Origin: Rhodanobacter thiooxydans
Lineage (GTDB): Bacteria; Pseudomonadota; Gammaproteobacteria; Xanthomonadales; Rhodanobacteraceae
Length of the DNA stretch: 64,000 nucleotides
NCBI RefSeq assembly: GCF_030291135.1
Contig: NZ_CP127409.1
Location: 2,604,001 to 2,668,000 of the forward strand
Direction: 5' to 3'
A program made the position numbers and the translations under genes. Of the stretch, positions 24,490-32,521 are shown piece after piece (position 1 is the stretch's first letter; the number at the start of each line of letters is the position of its first letter). The notes under the pieces were generated by a model. That model worked only from the letters and a program-made list of their open reading frames with translations, was not told the DNA's origin and did not search any database.

Positions 24490-26214
24490 ATGTCATCTCA
24501 ATTACAACCATCGCTCGCGGGTCTGTCCGGCATGGCGCGCCGACTGGTGTCCGAGGGGGTAATGCCCGAAGACGTCGTGCGCAAGGCGATGGCCGACAGC
24601 AACCAGAGCAAATCCACGCTGACCACCTGGCTGCTGGATCGCAACCTGGTCGACAGCGCCGAACTGACCCGGATCGCCTCGGCCGAATTCGGCATGCCGA
24701 CGATGGACGTGGCCGCGCTGAACCCGACGACGATGCCGCTGGACCTGATCAGCGAGGCGCTGATCACCAAGCACCAGACGCTGCCGCTGTTCCGCCGCGG
24801 CAAGCGCCTGTTCGTGGGCATCGCCGACCCGATGCAGTCGCATGCGCTGGACGAGATCCAGTTCCACTCCAACTGCATGGTGGAACCGATCCTGGTGGAG
24901 CGTGGCTCGCTGCAGCGGGTGATCGAAAGCCTGCTCAACAACCTGCGCAACACCATGCCCGACATGGGTGGCGGCGACCTGGACGAGCTGGACGTCGAGG
25001 GCGGCGACGACGAGGGCGAATCGAGCAGCGGCGTCGACGCGAACGCGAACGACGACGCGCCAGTGGTGAAGTTCGTCAACAAGATCCTGGTCGACGCGAT
25101 CCGCCGCGGCGCCTCGGACATCCATTTCGAGCCGTTCGAGACTCAGTACCGGGTGCGCCTGCGCATGGACGGCATCCTGAAGGCGGTGGCCAGCCCGCCG
25201 ATGAAGATGGCCAACCGCATCTCCTCGCGCATCAAGGTGATGGCGCAGCTGGACATCGCCGAGAAGCGCGTGCCGCAGGACGGTCGCATCAAACTCAACC
25301 TGTCCAAGACCCGCGCCATCGACTTCCGCGTGAGCACGCTGCCCACGCTGTTTGGCGAGAAGATCGTGATGCGTATCCTGGACGGCTCCTCGGCCAGGAT
25401 TGGCATCGAGAAGCTTGGCTACGAGCCGGAGCAGCAGAAGCTCTACGTCGACGCCATCCACAAGCCGTACGGCATGGTGCTGGTCACCGGCCCCACCGGC
25501 TCGGGCAAGACGGTGTCGCTGTACACCGGCCTGAACATGCTCAACACCGCCGAGCGCAACATCTCGACGGTGGAAGACCCGGTGGAAATCCGCGTCGAGG
25601 GTATCAACCAGGTACAGCAGAACGTGAAGCGCGGCATGACCTTCGCCAGCGCGCTGCGTTCGTTCCTGCGCCAGGACCCGGACGTGATCATGGTCGGCGA
25701 GATCCGCGACCTGGAGACCGCCGAGATCGCGATCAAAGCGGCGCAGACCGGCCACATGGTGCTGTCCACCCTGCACACCAACGACGCCGCGCAGACCATC
25801 TCGCGCCTGATGAACATGGGCATCGCGCCCTACAACATCACCTCGTCGGTGACCCTGATCATCGCCCAGCGCCTGGCGCGGCGCCTGCACGACTGCAAGA
25901 AGCCGATCGAACTACCGCCCAAGGTGCTGCTGGACGCCGGCTTCAGCCAGGCCGATATCGACGCCGGGCTGACCATTTACGAGGCCGTCGGCTGCGACGG
26001 CTGCAACGAGGGTTACAAGGGCCGCGTGGGCATCTACCAGGTGATGCCGATGCTGGAGGATATCCAGAAGATCGTCCTGCAGGGCGGCAACGCGCTGCAG
26101 ATCGCCGAGGTGGCCAGGGCCGCCGGCATCAACGACTTGCGCGCGTCGGCCCTGCTCAAGGTGAAGCAGGGGCTGACCAGCCTGACCGAGATCGACCGCG
26201 TCACCAAGGAATAA
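24490..26214 (+). CDS. pilB: type IV pilus assembly ATPase
   Basis: 574 residues. The N-terminal GSPII_E-N domain (VRKAMADSNQSKSTLTTWLL) precedes the ATPase core: Walker A GPTGSGKTVSLYTGL, aspartate box TVEDPVEIRVEGINQVQ, Walker B FLRQDPDVIMVGEIRDLET and histidine box GHMVLSTLHTNDAAQT. Near the end, CDGCNEGYKGR is one half of the zinc site; the other half (LHDCKKP) shows a single cysteine. It drives pilus extension from the inner-membrane face. It follows REP repeats and precedes pilC by 145 bases. Confidence 0.96.
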   Translation: MSSQLQPSLAGLSGMARRLVSEGVMPEDVVRKAMADSNQSKSTLTTWLLDRNLVDSAELTRIASAEFGMPTMDVAALNPTTMPLDLISEALITKHQTLPLFRRGKRLFVGIADPMQSHALDEIQFHSNCMVEPILVERGSLQRVIESLLNNLRNTMPDMGGGDLDELDVEGGDDEGESSSGVDANANDDAPVVKFVNKILVDAIRRGASDIHFEPFETQYRVRLRMDGILKAVASPPMKMANRISSRIKVMAQLDIAEKRVPQDGRIKLNLSKTRAIDFRVSTLPTLFGEKIVMRILDGSSARIGIEKLGYEPEQQKLYVDAIHKPYGMVLVTGPTGSGKTVSLYTGLNMLNTAERNISTVEDPVEIRVEGINQVQQNVKRGMTFASALRSFLRQDPDVIMVGEIRDLETAEIAIKAAQTGHMVLSTLHTNDAAQTISRLMNMGIAPYNITSSVTLIIAQRLARRLHDCKKPIELPPKVLLDAGFSQADIDAGLTIYEAVGCDGCNEGYKGRVGIYQVMPMLEDIQKIVLQGGNALQIAEVARAAGINDLRASALLKVKQGLTSLTEIDRVTKE

Positions 26215-26359
26215 ACGGGGAATTCTGGGATCTCCGTTGCACCGAACTTGCGTCCGGCACCACGGTTTGGCGCCGCAAAAATGACATAAGCTGTACCGGA
26301 TACCTTGTCAGCCGCCGCAAAGGACGGCTTCGGGACTGGACCACTGGGGGAAGATGCGC

Positions 26360-27631
26360 ATGGCTACGGCTACCGCAACGAACATCAACAAGGCGCGTGA
26401 GCTCGGTGCCCAGCGCGCCGAGGTCAGCAAGCTGACCACTTACGAGTGGGTGGCGCTGGACAAGCGTGGCAAGCGCATGAAGGGCGACATGCCGGCGAAG
26501 AACGCCTTGCTGGTCAAGGCCGAACTGCGCCGCCAGGGCATGAACCCGCAGACCGTGCGCGAGCGCGCCAAGCCGCTGTTCGGCGCCACCGGCAGCACCA
26601 TCAAGCCGGGCGACGTGGCCATCTTCAGTCGCCAGATTGCCACCATGATGGCGTCCGGCGTGCCGATGATCCAGGCCTTCGACATCATTGCCGACGGCCA
26701 GAAGAACATCCGCTTCAAGAACGTCCTGCTCGACGTGAAGCAGAACATCGAGGGCGGTGCGTCGCTGCACGAGGCGCTGGGGCGTTACCCGGTGCAGTTC
26801 GACGAGCTGTACTGCAACCTGGTGAAGGCCGGCGAGGCCTCCGGTGTGCTGGACACCGTGCTGGACACCGTGGCGACCTACAAGGAGCGCACGGAAGCGA
26901 TCAAGAAGAAGATCAAGAAAGCGCTGTTCTACCCGATGATGGTGCTGGCGGTGGTATTCATCGTCGTGCTGATCATGTTGCTGTTCGTGGTGCCGGTGTT
27001 CGCCAAGACCTTCCAGGACGCCGGCGCGCAGCTGCCCGCACCCACCCAGCTGCTGGTGACCGCCTCACGGTTCATGCAGAGTTACTGGTTCGTGGTTGTC
27101 GGCGTGATCGGCGGTAGCATCATCGCGATCGTGCTCGCCAAGAAGCGCTCGGTGAAATTTGCCCACTTCCTCGACCGCATGGCGCTGAAGATGCCGGTGA
27201 TGGGCAATATCGTGCGCAACTCGGCGATCGCCCGCTTCGCCCGCACGCTGGGCGTCACCTTCCGTGCCGGCGTACCGCTGGTCGAAGCGATGGACGCGGT
27301 GGCCGGTGCCACCGGCAGCGTGGTCTACGGCGATGCGGTCAGGCAGATGCGCGACGACATCTCGGTCGGCCACCAGCTGCAGCTGGCGATGAAACAGACC
27401 GGCCTGTTCCCGAACATGGTGGTGCAGATGACCGCGATCGGCGAAGAATCCGGCGCGCTGGACAACATGCTGTTCAAGGTGGCGGAATTCTACGAGGAAG
27501 AAGTCAGCAACGCCGTCGACACTCTCTCCACCTTGCTCGAACCGATCATTATGGTAGTGCTCGGCACCCTGGTCGGCGGCATGGTGGTGGCCCTGTACCT
27601 GCCTATCTTCAAGCTCGCCGGCACGTTCTGA
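26360..27631 (+). CDS. pilC: type IV pilus inner-membrane platform protein
   Basis: 423 residues from ATG 26360, with GGGGGAAG at good distance; ATG 26354 is two codons earlier but too close to it. Two GspF domains are present: VAIFSRQIATMMASGVPMIQ with YCNLVKAGEASGVLD, and ARFARTLGVTFRAGVPLVEA with QMTAIGEESGALDNML. Three hydrophobic segments lie at about 170-200, 220-240 and near the C-terminus (IIMVVLGTLVGGMVVALYLP). It links PilB to the pilus base. Confidence 0.95.
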   Translation: MATATATNINKARELGAQRAEVSKLTTYEWVALDKRGKRMKGDMPAKNALLVKAELRRQGMNPQTVRERAKPLFGATGSTIKPGDVAIFSRQIATMMASGVPMIQAFDIIADGQKNIRFKNVLLDVKQNIEGGASLHEALGRYPVQFDELYCNLVKAGEASGVLDTVLDTVATYKERTEAIKKKIKKALFYPMMVLAVVFIVVLIMLLFVVPVFAKTFQDAGAQLPAPTQLLVTASRFMQSYWFVVVGVIGGSIIAIVLAKKRSVKFAHFLDRMALKMPVMGNIVRNSAIARFARTLGVTFRAGVPLVEAMDAVAGATGSVVYGDAVRQMRDDISVGHQLQLAMKQTGLFPNMVVQMTAIGEESGALDNMLFKVAEFYEEEVSNAVDTLSTLLEPIIMVVLGTLVGGMVVALYLPIFKLAGTF

Positions 27632-27649
27632 CGACAATGCCGCAAGAAA

Positions 27650-27713
27650 GCCCCTCTCCCGTCGGCGACCGCAAGGAGTCCCCTTGTGGGTGAGAGGGGT
27701 GGGGAGAGGGGCC
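27650..27713. repeat. REP-like imperfect palindrome after pilC
   Basis: GCCCCTCTCCC pairs with GGGAGAGGGGC across 27650-27713, with GGGTGAGAGGGGTGGGGAG in the right part. This variant of the window's C-rich/G-rich repeat family separates pilC from the DUF559 gene and may also stop transcription weakly. Confidence 0.65.
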
Positions 27714-27723
27714 GCTCGAAGCG

Positions 27724-28116
27724 ATGCATCACAAACCACCCCTGCCCACCCAAACGCTAGCCACAGCCAAGTCGCTGCGAGCCACCAGCACCGATGCCGA
27801 ACGCAAGCTCTGGTATTACTTGCGCGCGCACCGCCTTGGTGGATTCAAATTTCGCCGCCAACATCCCATACCGCCATATGTCGCGGACTTTTACTGCGAC
27901 GGACTCAAACTGGTCATCGAACTCGATGGTTCGCAGCACAGCGAAGAAATCGACAGCACGCGTATGCAGGCCCTCGAACGCCAGGGTTTGCTTGTATTGA
28001 GGTTCTGGAACAATCAGGTGTTGCAGGAAATCGAGGCAGTGCTTGAGGCGATCTTGAACTTCGCTCGGCACCGCACCCTCTCCCCCACCCCTCCCCCGGA
28101 GTGGGAGGGGCTTTAA
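27724..28116 (+). CDS. DUF559 endonuclease-like protein
   Basis: 130 residues. DAERKLWYYLRAHRLGGFKF, then RRQHPIPPYVADFYCDGLKL and VIELDGSQHSEEIDSTRMQA form the DUF559 fold, related to Vsr and other PD-(D/E)XK nucleases; the D...ELDG pattern would supply the metal site. The last twelve residues (LSPTPPPEWEGL) are encoded by the following REP repeat, so the gene has captured the repeat as its end. It sits between pilC and pilD, where it has no obvious pilus role, and is probably a small mobile passenger. Confidence 0.82.
   Translation: MHHKPPLPTQTLATAKSLRATSTDAERKLWYYLRAHRLGGFKFRRQHPIPPYVADFYCDGLKLVIELDGSQHSEEIDSTRMQALERQGLLVLRFWNNQVLQEIEAVLEAILNFARHRTLSPTPPPEWEGL
28076..28113. repeat. REP-like palindrome at the 3' end of the DUF559 gene
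   Basis: ACCCTCTCCCCCACCCCTCC with CCGGAGTGGGAGGGGCTTT overlaps the last codons of the DUF559 gene and lies just before pilD. It mirrors the repeat at 27650-27713, so the DUF559 gene is bracketed by inverted copies. Confidence 0.65.
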
Positions 28117-28134
28117 AAAACACAAGGCCGACGC

Positions 28135-28992
28135 ATGCCCGAACTTCCCCTTGTCCTGTGGATCGCCCTGGCCGGCGTGCTCGGCCTGCTGGTGGGCAGC
28201 TTTCTCAACGTGGTGATCCTGCGGCTGCCCGAGCGGATGGCCGCGGCATGGCGGCAGGAGGCACGGGAGGTGCTGGAGCTGCAGGCTGATGCCACGCCGC
28301 TGCCGCCGGGCATCGTGCGCGAGCCGTCGCACTGTCCGCACTGCAAGCATCCGCTGTCGGCGCGGGACAACATCCCGCTGTTCGGCTGGCTGCTGCTGCG
28401 CGGGCACTGCCGTTACTGCCAGGCGAAGATCTCGATCCAGTACCCGCTGGTGGAACTGCTCAGCGGCGTGCTGAGCGCGGTGGTCGTGTGGAAGTTCGGC
28501 CCGTCGTGGGCTGCGCTGGCCGGGCTGGCGCTGACCTGGACCTTGATCGCGCTGTCCGGCGTCGACTTCCGCACCCAGCTGCTGCCCGACCAGCTCACCC
28601 TGCCGCTGCTGTGGCTGGGCCTGCTGCTGTCGCTGCTGCCGATGTTCGTCACCGCGCCAGCGTCGATCCTGGCCGCGGCGATCGGCTACCTGAGCCTGTG
28701 GAGCGTGTACTGGGCATTCAAGCTGCTCACCGGCAAGGAGGGCATGGGCCACGGCGATTTCAAGCTGCTCGCCGCACTGGGCGCATGGATGGGGCCGGTA
28801 TCGCTGTTGCCGATCATCCTGCTGTCGTCACTGATCGGCGCGCTGGTCGGTGGCATCCTGATCGCGCTGCGCCGGCACGAGCGCGAGATCCCGATGCCGT
28901 TCGGCCCGTTCCTCGCCGCCGCCGGCTGGGTCTGGTTCGTAGCCGGCGCGGATCTGCTGCAGGGTTACATGCAGCTGACTGGCCTGCGGTGA
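28135..28992 (+). CDS. pilD: prepilin peptidase / N-methyltransferase
   Basis: 285 residues, about eight membrane helices. The N-terminal domain carries the zinc site CPHCKHPLSARDNIPLFGWL and HCRYCQAKISIQYPLVELLS (two CxxC pairs). The catalytic aspartates are in SGVDFRTQLLPDQLTLPLLW and GKEGMGHGDFKLLAALGAWM (GxGD). It cleaves prepilin leaders after glycine and methylates the new N-terminus of PilA and pseudopilins. The stop overlaps the GTG of coaE. Confidence 0.96.
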   Translation: MPELPLVLWIALAGVLGLLVGSFLNVVILRLPERMAAAWRQEAREVLELQADATPLPPGIVREPSHCPHCKHPLSARDNIPLFGWLLLRGHCRYCQAKISIQYPLVELLSGVLSAVVVWKFGPSWAALAGLALTWTLIALSGVDFRTQLLPDQLTLPLLWLGLLLSLLPMFVTAPASILAAAIGYLSLWSVYWAFKLLTGKEGMGHGDFKLLAALGAWMGPVSLLPIILLSSLIGALVGGILIALRRHEREIPMPFGPFLAAAGWVWFVAGADLLQGYMQLTGLR

Positions 28993-29609
28993 GCCAGCGC
29001 CCGCACGCCATGGCGATCGCCCTGACCGGCGGCGTCGCCGCCGGCAAGACGGCGGTGACGCGGCGCTTCGAGGCGCTGGGCGTGCACGTACATGACGCCG
29101 ACGTGGCCGCCCGCGAGGTGATCGAGCCTGGCACGCCCGGGCTGGCCGCGGTGGTCGAGGCCTTCGGTGCCGGCGTACTGGATGACTCAGGGCGGCTGGA
29201 CCGCGCAGCCATGCGCCAGCACGTGTTCACCGACCCTGCAGCACGAAAAACACTGGAGGCGATCATCCACCCGCGCGTGCGCCAGTGGCTGCACGAACGC
29301 GCCATGGCCGAGCGCGGCCCGTATTGCCTGCTGGCGATTCCATTGCTGGCCGAGAATATCGAACACTACCGCTGGGTCGACCGCGTGCTGCTGGTCGACG
29401 CCCCCGAACCGGTCCAGCTCGCGCGCCTGATCGACCGCGACGGCATCGACGAAACCCTTGCCCGCCGCATGCTGGCCCACCAGGCCAGCCGCAGCGAACG
29501 CCTGGCCCTGGCCGATGACGTGATCGAGAACAGCGGCGACGAAGCCGCGCTGGATCAGGCTGTCACCGACCTGCATCGACGCTATCTGGCCCTGGCGTCT
29601 GACCGGTAG
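28989..29609 (+). CDS. coaE: dephospho-CoA kinase
   Basis: 206 residues from GTG 28989, overlapping the pilD stop; ATG 29010 is the alternative. The P-loop is ALTGGVAAGKTAVTRRFEAL, followed by DADVAAREVIEPGTPGL, IIHPRVRQWL and LLAIPLLAEN, all characteristic of CoaE, which makes the last step of coenzyme A synthesis. The pilD-coaE pair is conserved in many gammaproteobacteria. Its 3' end overlaps the converging mutT gene by 47 bases. Confidence 0.94.
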   Translation: MSQRPHAMAIALTGGVAAGKTAVTRRFEALGVHVHDADVAAREVIEPGTPGLAAVVEAFGAGVLDDSGRLDRAAMRQHVFTDPAARKTLEAIIHPRVRQWLHERAMAERGPYCLLAIPLLAENIEHYRWVDRVLLVDAPEPVQLARLIDRDGIDETLARRMLAHQASRSERLALADDVIENSGDEAALDQAVTDLHRRYLALASDR

Positions 29610-30033
29610 GGTCCGCGCGGGCGCCGCGCGCCTCGATCAGGGTTTGCAGGATCGGGCAGTCTGCCGGGGTGAGGATCGCCATGTCGATCAGGGCGGGGAA
29701 CTGCCATTGCAGCGCCTGCCCTTCCAGCGGACGTGGTTCGCCGATCCACGCTTGGACCCGCCAGGCGTCGAGCAGCAGCTCGCGCTCGCCGTAGCGCCAC
29801 GGCAGCGCGACCAGCGGCTCGGCGTGTTGCAGCGTGACGCCCAGTTCCTCGCGCAGTTCGCGGGCCAGCGCCGCCACGGGTGCCTCGCCGGGTTCGCGCT
29901 TGCCGCCGGGGAACTCCCACAGTCCGGCCAGATGCTTGCCGGGCGGTCGCTGCGCCAGCAGCACGCGGCCGTCGGCGTCCAGCAGCAGTCCGGCCATCAC
30001 GTGCATGACCGCGGGCGACACGGACGCGGGCAT
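29563..30033 (-). CDS. mutT: MutT-type Nudix hydrolase (8-oxo-dGTP diphosphatase)
   Basis: 156 residues. The Nudix box GGKREPGEAPVAALARELRE-ELGV is complete. The start HVMAGLLLDADGRVLLAQRP and KHLAGLWEFPGG, with the C-terminal WQFPALIDMAILTPAD, are typical of MutT, which removes 8-oxo-dGTP from the nucleotide pool. It starts in a TGATG overlap with folA. The last 15 codons overlap coaE on the other strand. Confidence 0.87.
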   Translation of the reverse strand: MPASVSPAVMHVMAGLLLDADGRVLLAQRPPGKHLAGLWEFPGGKREPGEAPVAALARELREELGVTLQHAEPLVALPWRYGERELLLDAWRVQAWIGEPRPLEGQALQWQFPALIDMAILTPADCPILQTLIEARGARADPTGQTPGPDSVDAGR

Positions 30034-30521
30034 CAGCTGCTGCGCAGGTATTCGACCATGTCGAAGTCGTAGGCGTGCTCGGCATCGGCCTTGTGGTGCA
30101 CGCGGGAGACCTCGGTCCAGTCGCTGAAGTGCACGCCGGGAAAGAACGCGTCGGCGCCGTCGATCGCGGCACCGACCCAGGTGAGGTACAGGCGACGGGC
30201 GCGCGGCAGCGCTTCGGCGAACACCATGCCGCCGCCGATCACGATCAGGCCGGTGTTGTCGCAGCGCGCCTGCGCTTCCTCGATCGAGCGCACGGTGATC
30301 TGGCCCGGATACGGCGCCTCGTGGCGGCGCGTCAGCACCAGGTTGACCCGGTCCGGCAGCGCGCGGCCGATCGACAGCGCGGTGTTGTAGCCCATCAGCA
30401 CGTTCTTGCCGGTGGTCAGCTGCTTGAACCAGCGCAGGTCGTCGGGCAGGTGCCAGGGCAACTGCCCCTTGCGGCCGATCGCGAAGTTTTCGTCGAGTGC
30501 GGCAATCAGCGAAATGGCCAT
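30033..30521 (-). CDS. folA: dihydrofolate reductase
   Basis: 162 residues. MAISLIAALDENFAIGRKGQ and LPWHLPDDLRWFKQLTTGKN hold the substrate site with D27-equivalent aspartate; VLMGYNTALSIGRALPDR and IVIGGGMVFAEAL bind NADPH. It regenerates tetrahydrofolate used up by ThyA, encoded 126 bases upstream in the same direction. The usual MGRKT motif is altered to MGYNT. Confidence 0.95.
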   Translation of the reverse strand: MAISLIAALDENFAIGRKGQLPWHLPDDLRWFKQLTTGKNVLMGYNTALSIGRALPDRVNLVLTRRHEAPYPGQITVRSIEEAQARCDNTGLIVIGGGMVFAEALPRARRLYLTWVGAAIDGADAFFPGVHFSDWTEVSRVHHKADAEHAYDFDMVEYLRSS

Positions 30522-30647
30522 GGCGAATCCTTGGAAGGCTGGACGATCAGTGTGACGGCCTGCGCCCGCGAAGGACGCCGCCGATGACGCCCGATCTTAA
30601 CAGGCGGCGGCAACGGCGCGCGGGTTCCGCACGTTCCTGCGCAGCGA

Positions 30648-31442
30648 CTACACGGCAACGGCGGCCTTGATCGCCGGATGCGGCTGGTAGCCCTCGATCG
30701 CGACGTCCTCGTAGCGGAAATCGAAGATCGAGCGCACCGCCGGATCGAGCTTCAGCCGCGGCAACGGCCGTGGTTCGCGACTCAGCTGCAGCTGCGCCTG
30801 CTCGAGGTGATTGTTGTACAGGTGCGCGTCGCCCAACGTGTGCACGAAGTCACCCACGCCCAGGCCGCAGACCTGCGCCACCATGTGCGTGAGCAGCGCG
30901 TAGCTGGCGATGTTGAACGGCACGCCGAGGAAGATGTCGCCCGAGCGCTGGTACAGCTGGCAGCTGAGTTTTCCACCCGCCACGTAAAACTGGAACATCG
31001 TGTGGCACGGCATCAGCGCCATCTTCGGCAGCTCGCCTACGTTCCACGCGCTGACGATCAGCCGTCGTGAATCCGGGTTGCGCCGGATCTCGTCGACCAC
31101 CCAGGCGATCTGGTCGACCGCGCCGCCGTCGGCGGCGGGCCAGGCGCGCCACTGCCGGCCGTAGACCGGGCCGAGATCGCCGTTCGGATCGGCCCATTCG
31201 TCCCAGATGCGCACGCCGTGTTCTTTCAGGTAGGCGATGTTGGTGTCGCCGCGCAGGAACCAGATCAGCTCATGCACGATCGACTTGATGTGCAGCTTCT
31301 TGGTGGTGACCAGCGGGAAACCATCGTTGAGGTCGAAGCGCATCTGCCAGCCGAACACGCTGCGCGTGCCGGTGCCGGTGCGGTCGGTCTTTTCGGTGCC
31401 ATGGTCGAGGACATGGCGGAGCAGGTCGAGATAGGCGCGCAT
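30648..31442 (-). CDS. thyA: thymidylate synthase
   Basis: 264 residues, the same length as the E. coli enzyme, with the nucleophile C146 in [12 protein letters not shown]. Other blocks: [18 protein letters not shown] (phosphate-binding Arg), [45 protein letters not shown] and [13 protein letters not shown]. It methylates dUMP to dTMP. Followed by folA and mutT, preceded by lgt; the lgt-thyA-folA order is common in proteobacteria. Confidence 0.97.
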   Translation of the reverse strand: MRAYLDLLRHVLDHGTEKTDRTGTGTRSVFGWQMRFDLNDGFPLVTTKKLHIKSIVHELIWFLRGDTNIAYLKEHGVRIWDEWADPNGDLGPVYGRQWRAWPAADGGAVDQIAWVVDEIRRNPDSRRLIVSAWNVGELPKMALMPCHTMFQFYVAGGKLSCQLYQRSGDIFLGVPFNIASYALLTHMVAQVCGLGVGDFVHTLGDAHLYNNHLEQAQLQLSREPRPLPRLKLDPAVRSIFDFRYEDVAIEGYQPHPAIKAAVAV

Positions 31443-31464
31443 CCGGCAAGTATAGGCAGGCGCG

Positions 31465-32280
31465 TCAGGCAGTGGCGAGCGGCAGGGTCGGCGCGCGCCG
31501 CGACATGGCGAGCAGCAGCAACCCGACCGCGATCAGCGGCAACGACTGCATCTGCCCCATCGTCACCCACGACGTGCCGAACAGGTAGCCGAGCTGCGCG
31601 TCGGGCACGCGCACGAACTCCACCGCGAAGCGGAAGCAGCCGTACAGCAGCGCGAACAGGCCGGACACCAGGTAGCGCGGCCGTGGTTTCAGCGACACCA
31701 GCCACAGCACCACGAACATCACCACGCCTTCGAGCAGCATTTCGTACAACTGCGAGGGATGCCGCGGCAAGCGATCCGGCGCCTGCGGGAAGATCATCGC
31801 CCACGACACGTCGCTGGGCTTGCCCCACAACTCGCCGTTGATGAAGTTACCCAGCCGACCCAGCCCCAGCCCGATCGGCACCAGCGGCGCCACGAAGTCG
31901 ATGGTGTCGAAGAAGTGCAGCTTCTGCTTGCGCGACCACCACCAGCCCGCCACCAGCACGCCGAGCAGGCCGCCGTGGAAGCTCATGCCGCCGTCCCACA
32001 CCTTGAACAGGGTTTGCGGTGCAGTCCAGATCCAGTCGATGTCGGCGTAGAACAGCATGTACCACACGCGCCCGCCCACGATCACGCCCAGCATGCCGTA
32101 GAACAGCAGGTCGCCCAGCGCATCGCGGCTGACCGGCAAGCGGCCGCGCCGACGCCGGTATTCACCCAGCACGGCGACGAAGAAAAAGCCGAGCAGGTAC
32201 ATCAGGCCGTACCAGTGCACCTGGATCGGGCCGATCTGGAAAGCGACGGGATTGAAATCGACGACGTAGGGCTGGGACAT
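31465..32280 (-). CDS. lgt: prolipoprotein diacylglyceryl transferase
   Basis: 271 residues from ATG 32280, about seven membrane helices. The signature [15 protein letters not shown] is intact, as are [26 protein letters not shown] and [10 protein letters not shown]. It attaches diacylglycerol from phosphatidylglycerol to the lipobox cysteine of prolipoproteins such as the LemA product encoded at 35969-36586. Gap to thyA is 22 bases, so they are probably co-transcribed. Confidence 0.96.
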   Translation of the reverse strand: MSQPYVVDFNPVAFQIGPIQVHWYGLMYLLGFFFVAVLGEYRRRRGRLPVSRDALGDLLFYGMLGVIVGGRVWYMLFYADIDWIWTAPQTLFKVWDGGMSFHGGLLGVLVAGWWWSRKQKLHFFDTIDFVAPLVPIGLGLGRLGNFINGELWGKPSDVSWAMIFPQAPDRLPRHPSQLYEMLLEGVVMFVVLWLVSLKPRPRYLVSGLFALLYGCFRFAVEFVRVPDAQLGYLFGTSWVTMGQMQSLPLIAVGLLLLAMSRRAPTLPLATA

Positions 32281-32521
32281 GGCGACCGCGCTGACGGATA
32301 AAGGCCAAGTGTAGCGGGACGCCGGAGCGGGCGGCGCCGGCACCTCTTCCGCCCGGGCTTTCGCAGGAACTAGAATCCTCCCCTGATACCGTCACATCGT
32401 CCGCACTGGGGAGTCCGGACGAGGGTAGCGCCGCTACTTTGCCAGGGATGTCCGCATCCAGCCGCACCGTCTTGCTCCAGACGGCCGGACTTGTCGCATG
32501 GAGCTTCAGGGGAGAAAACCG

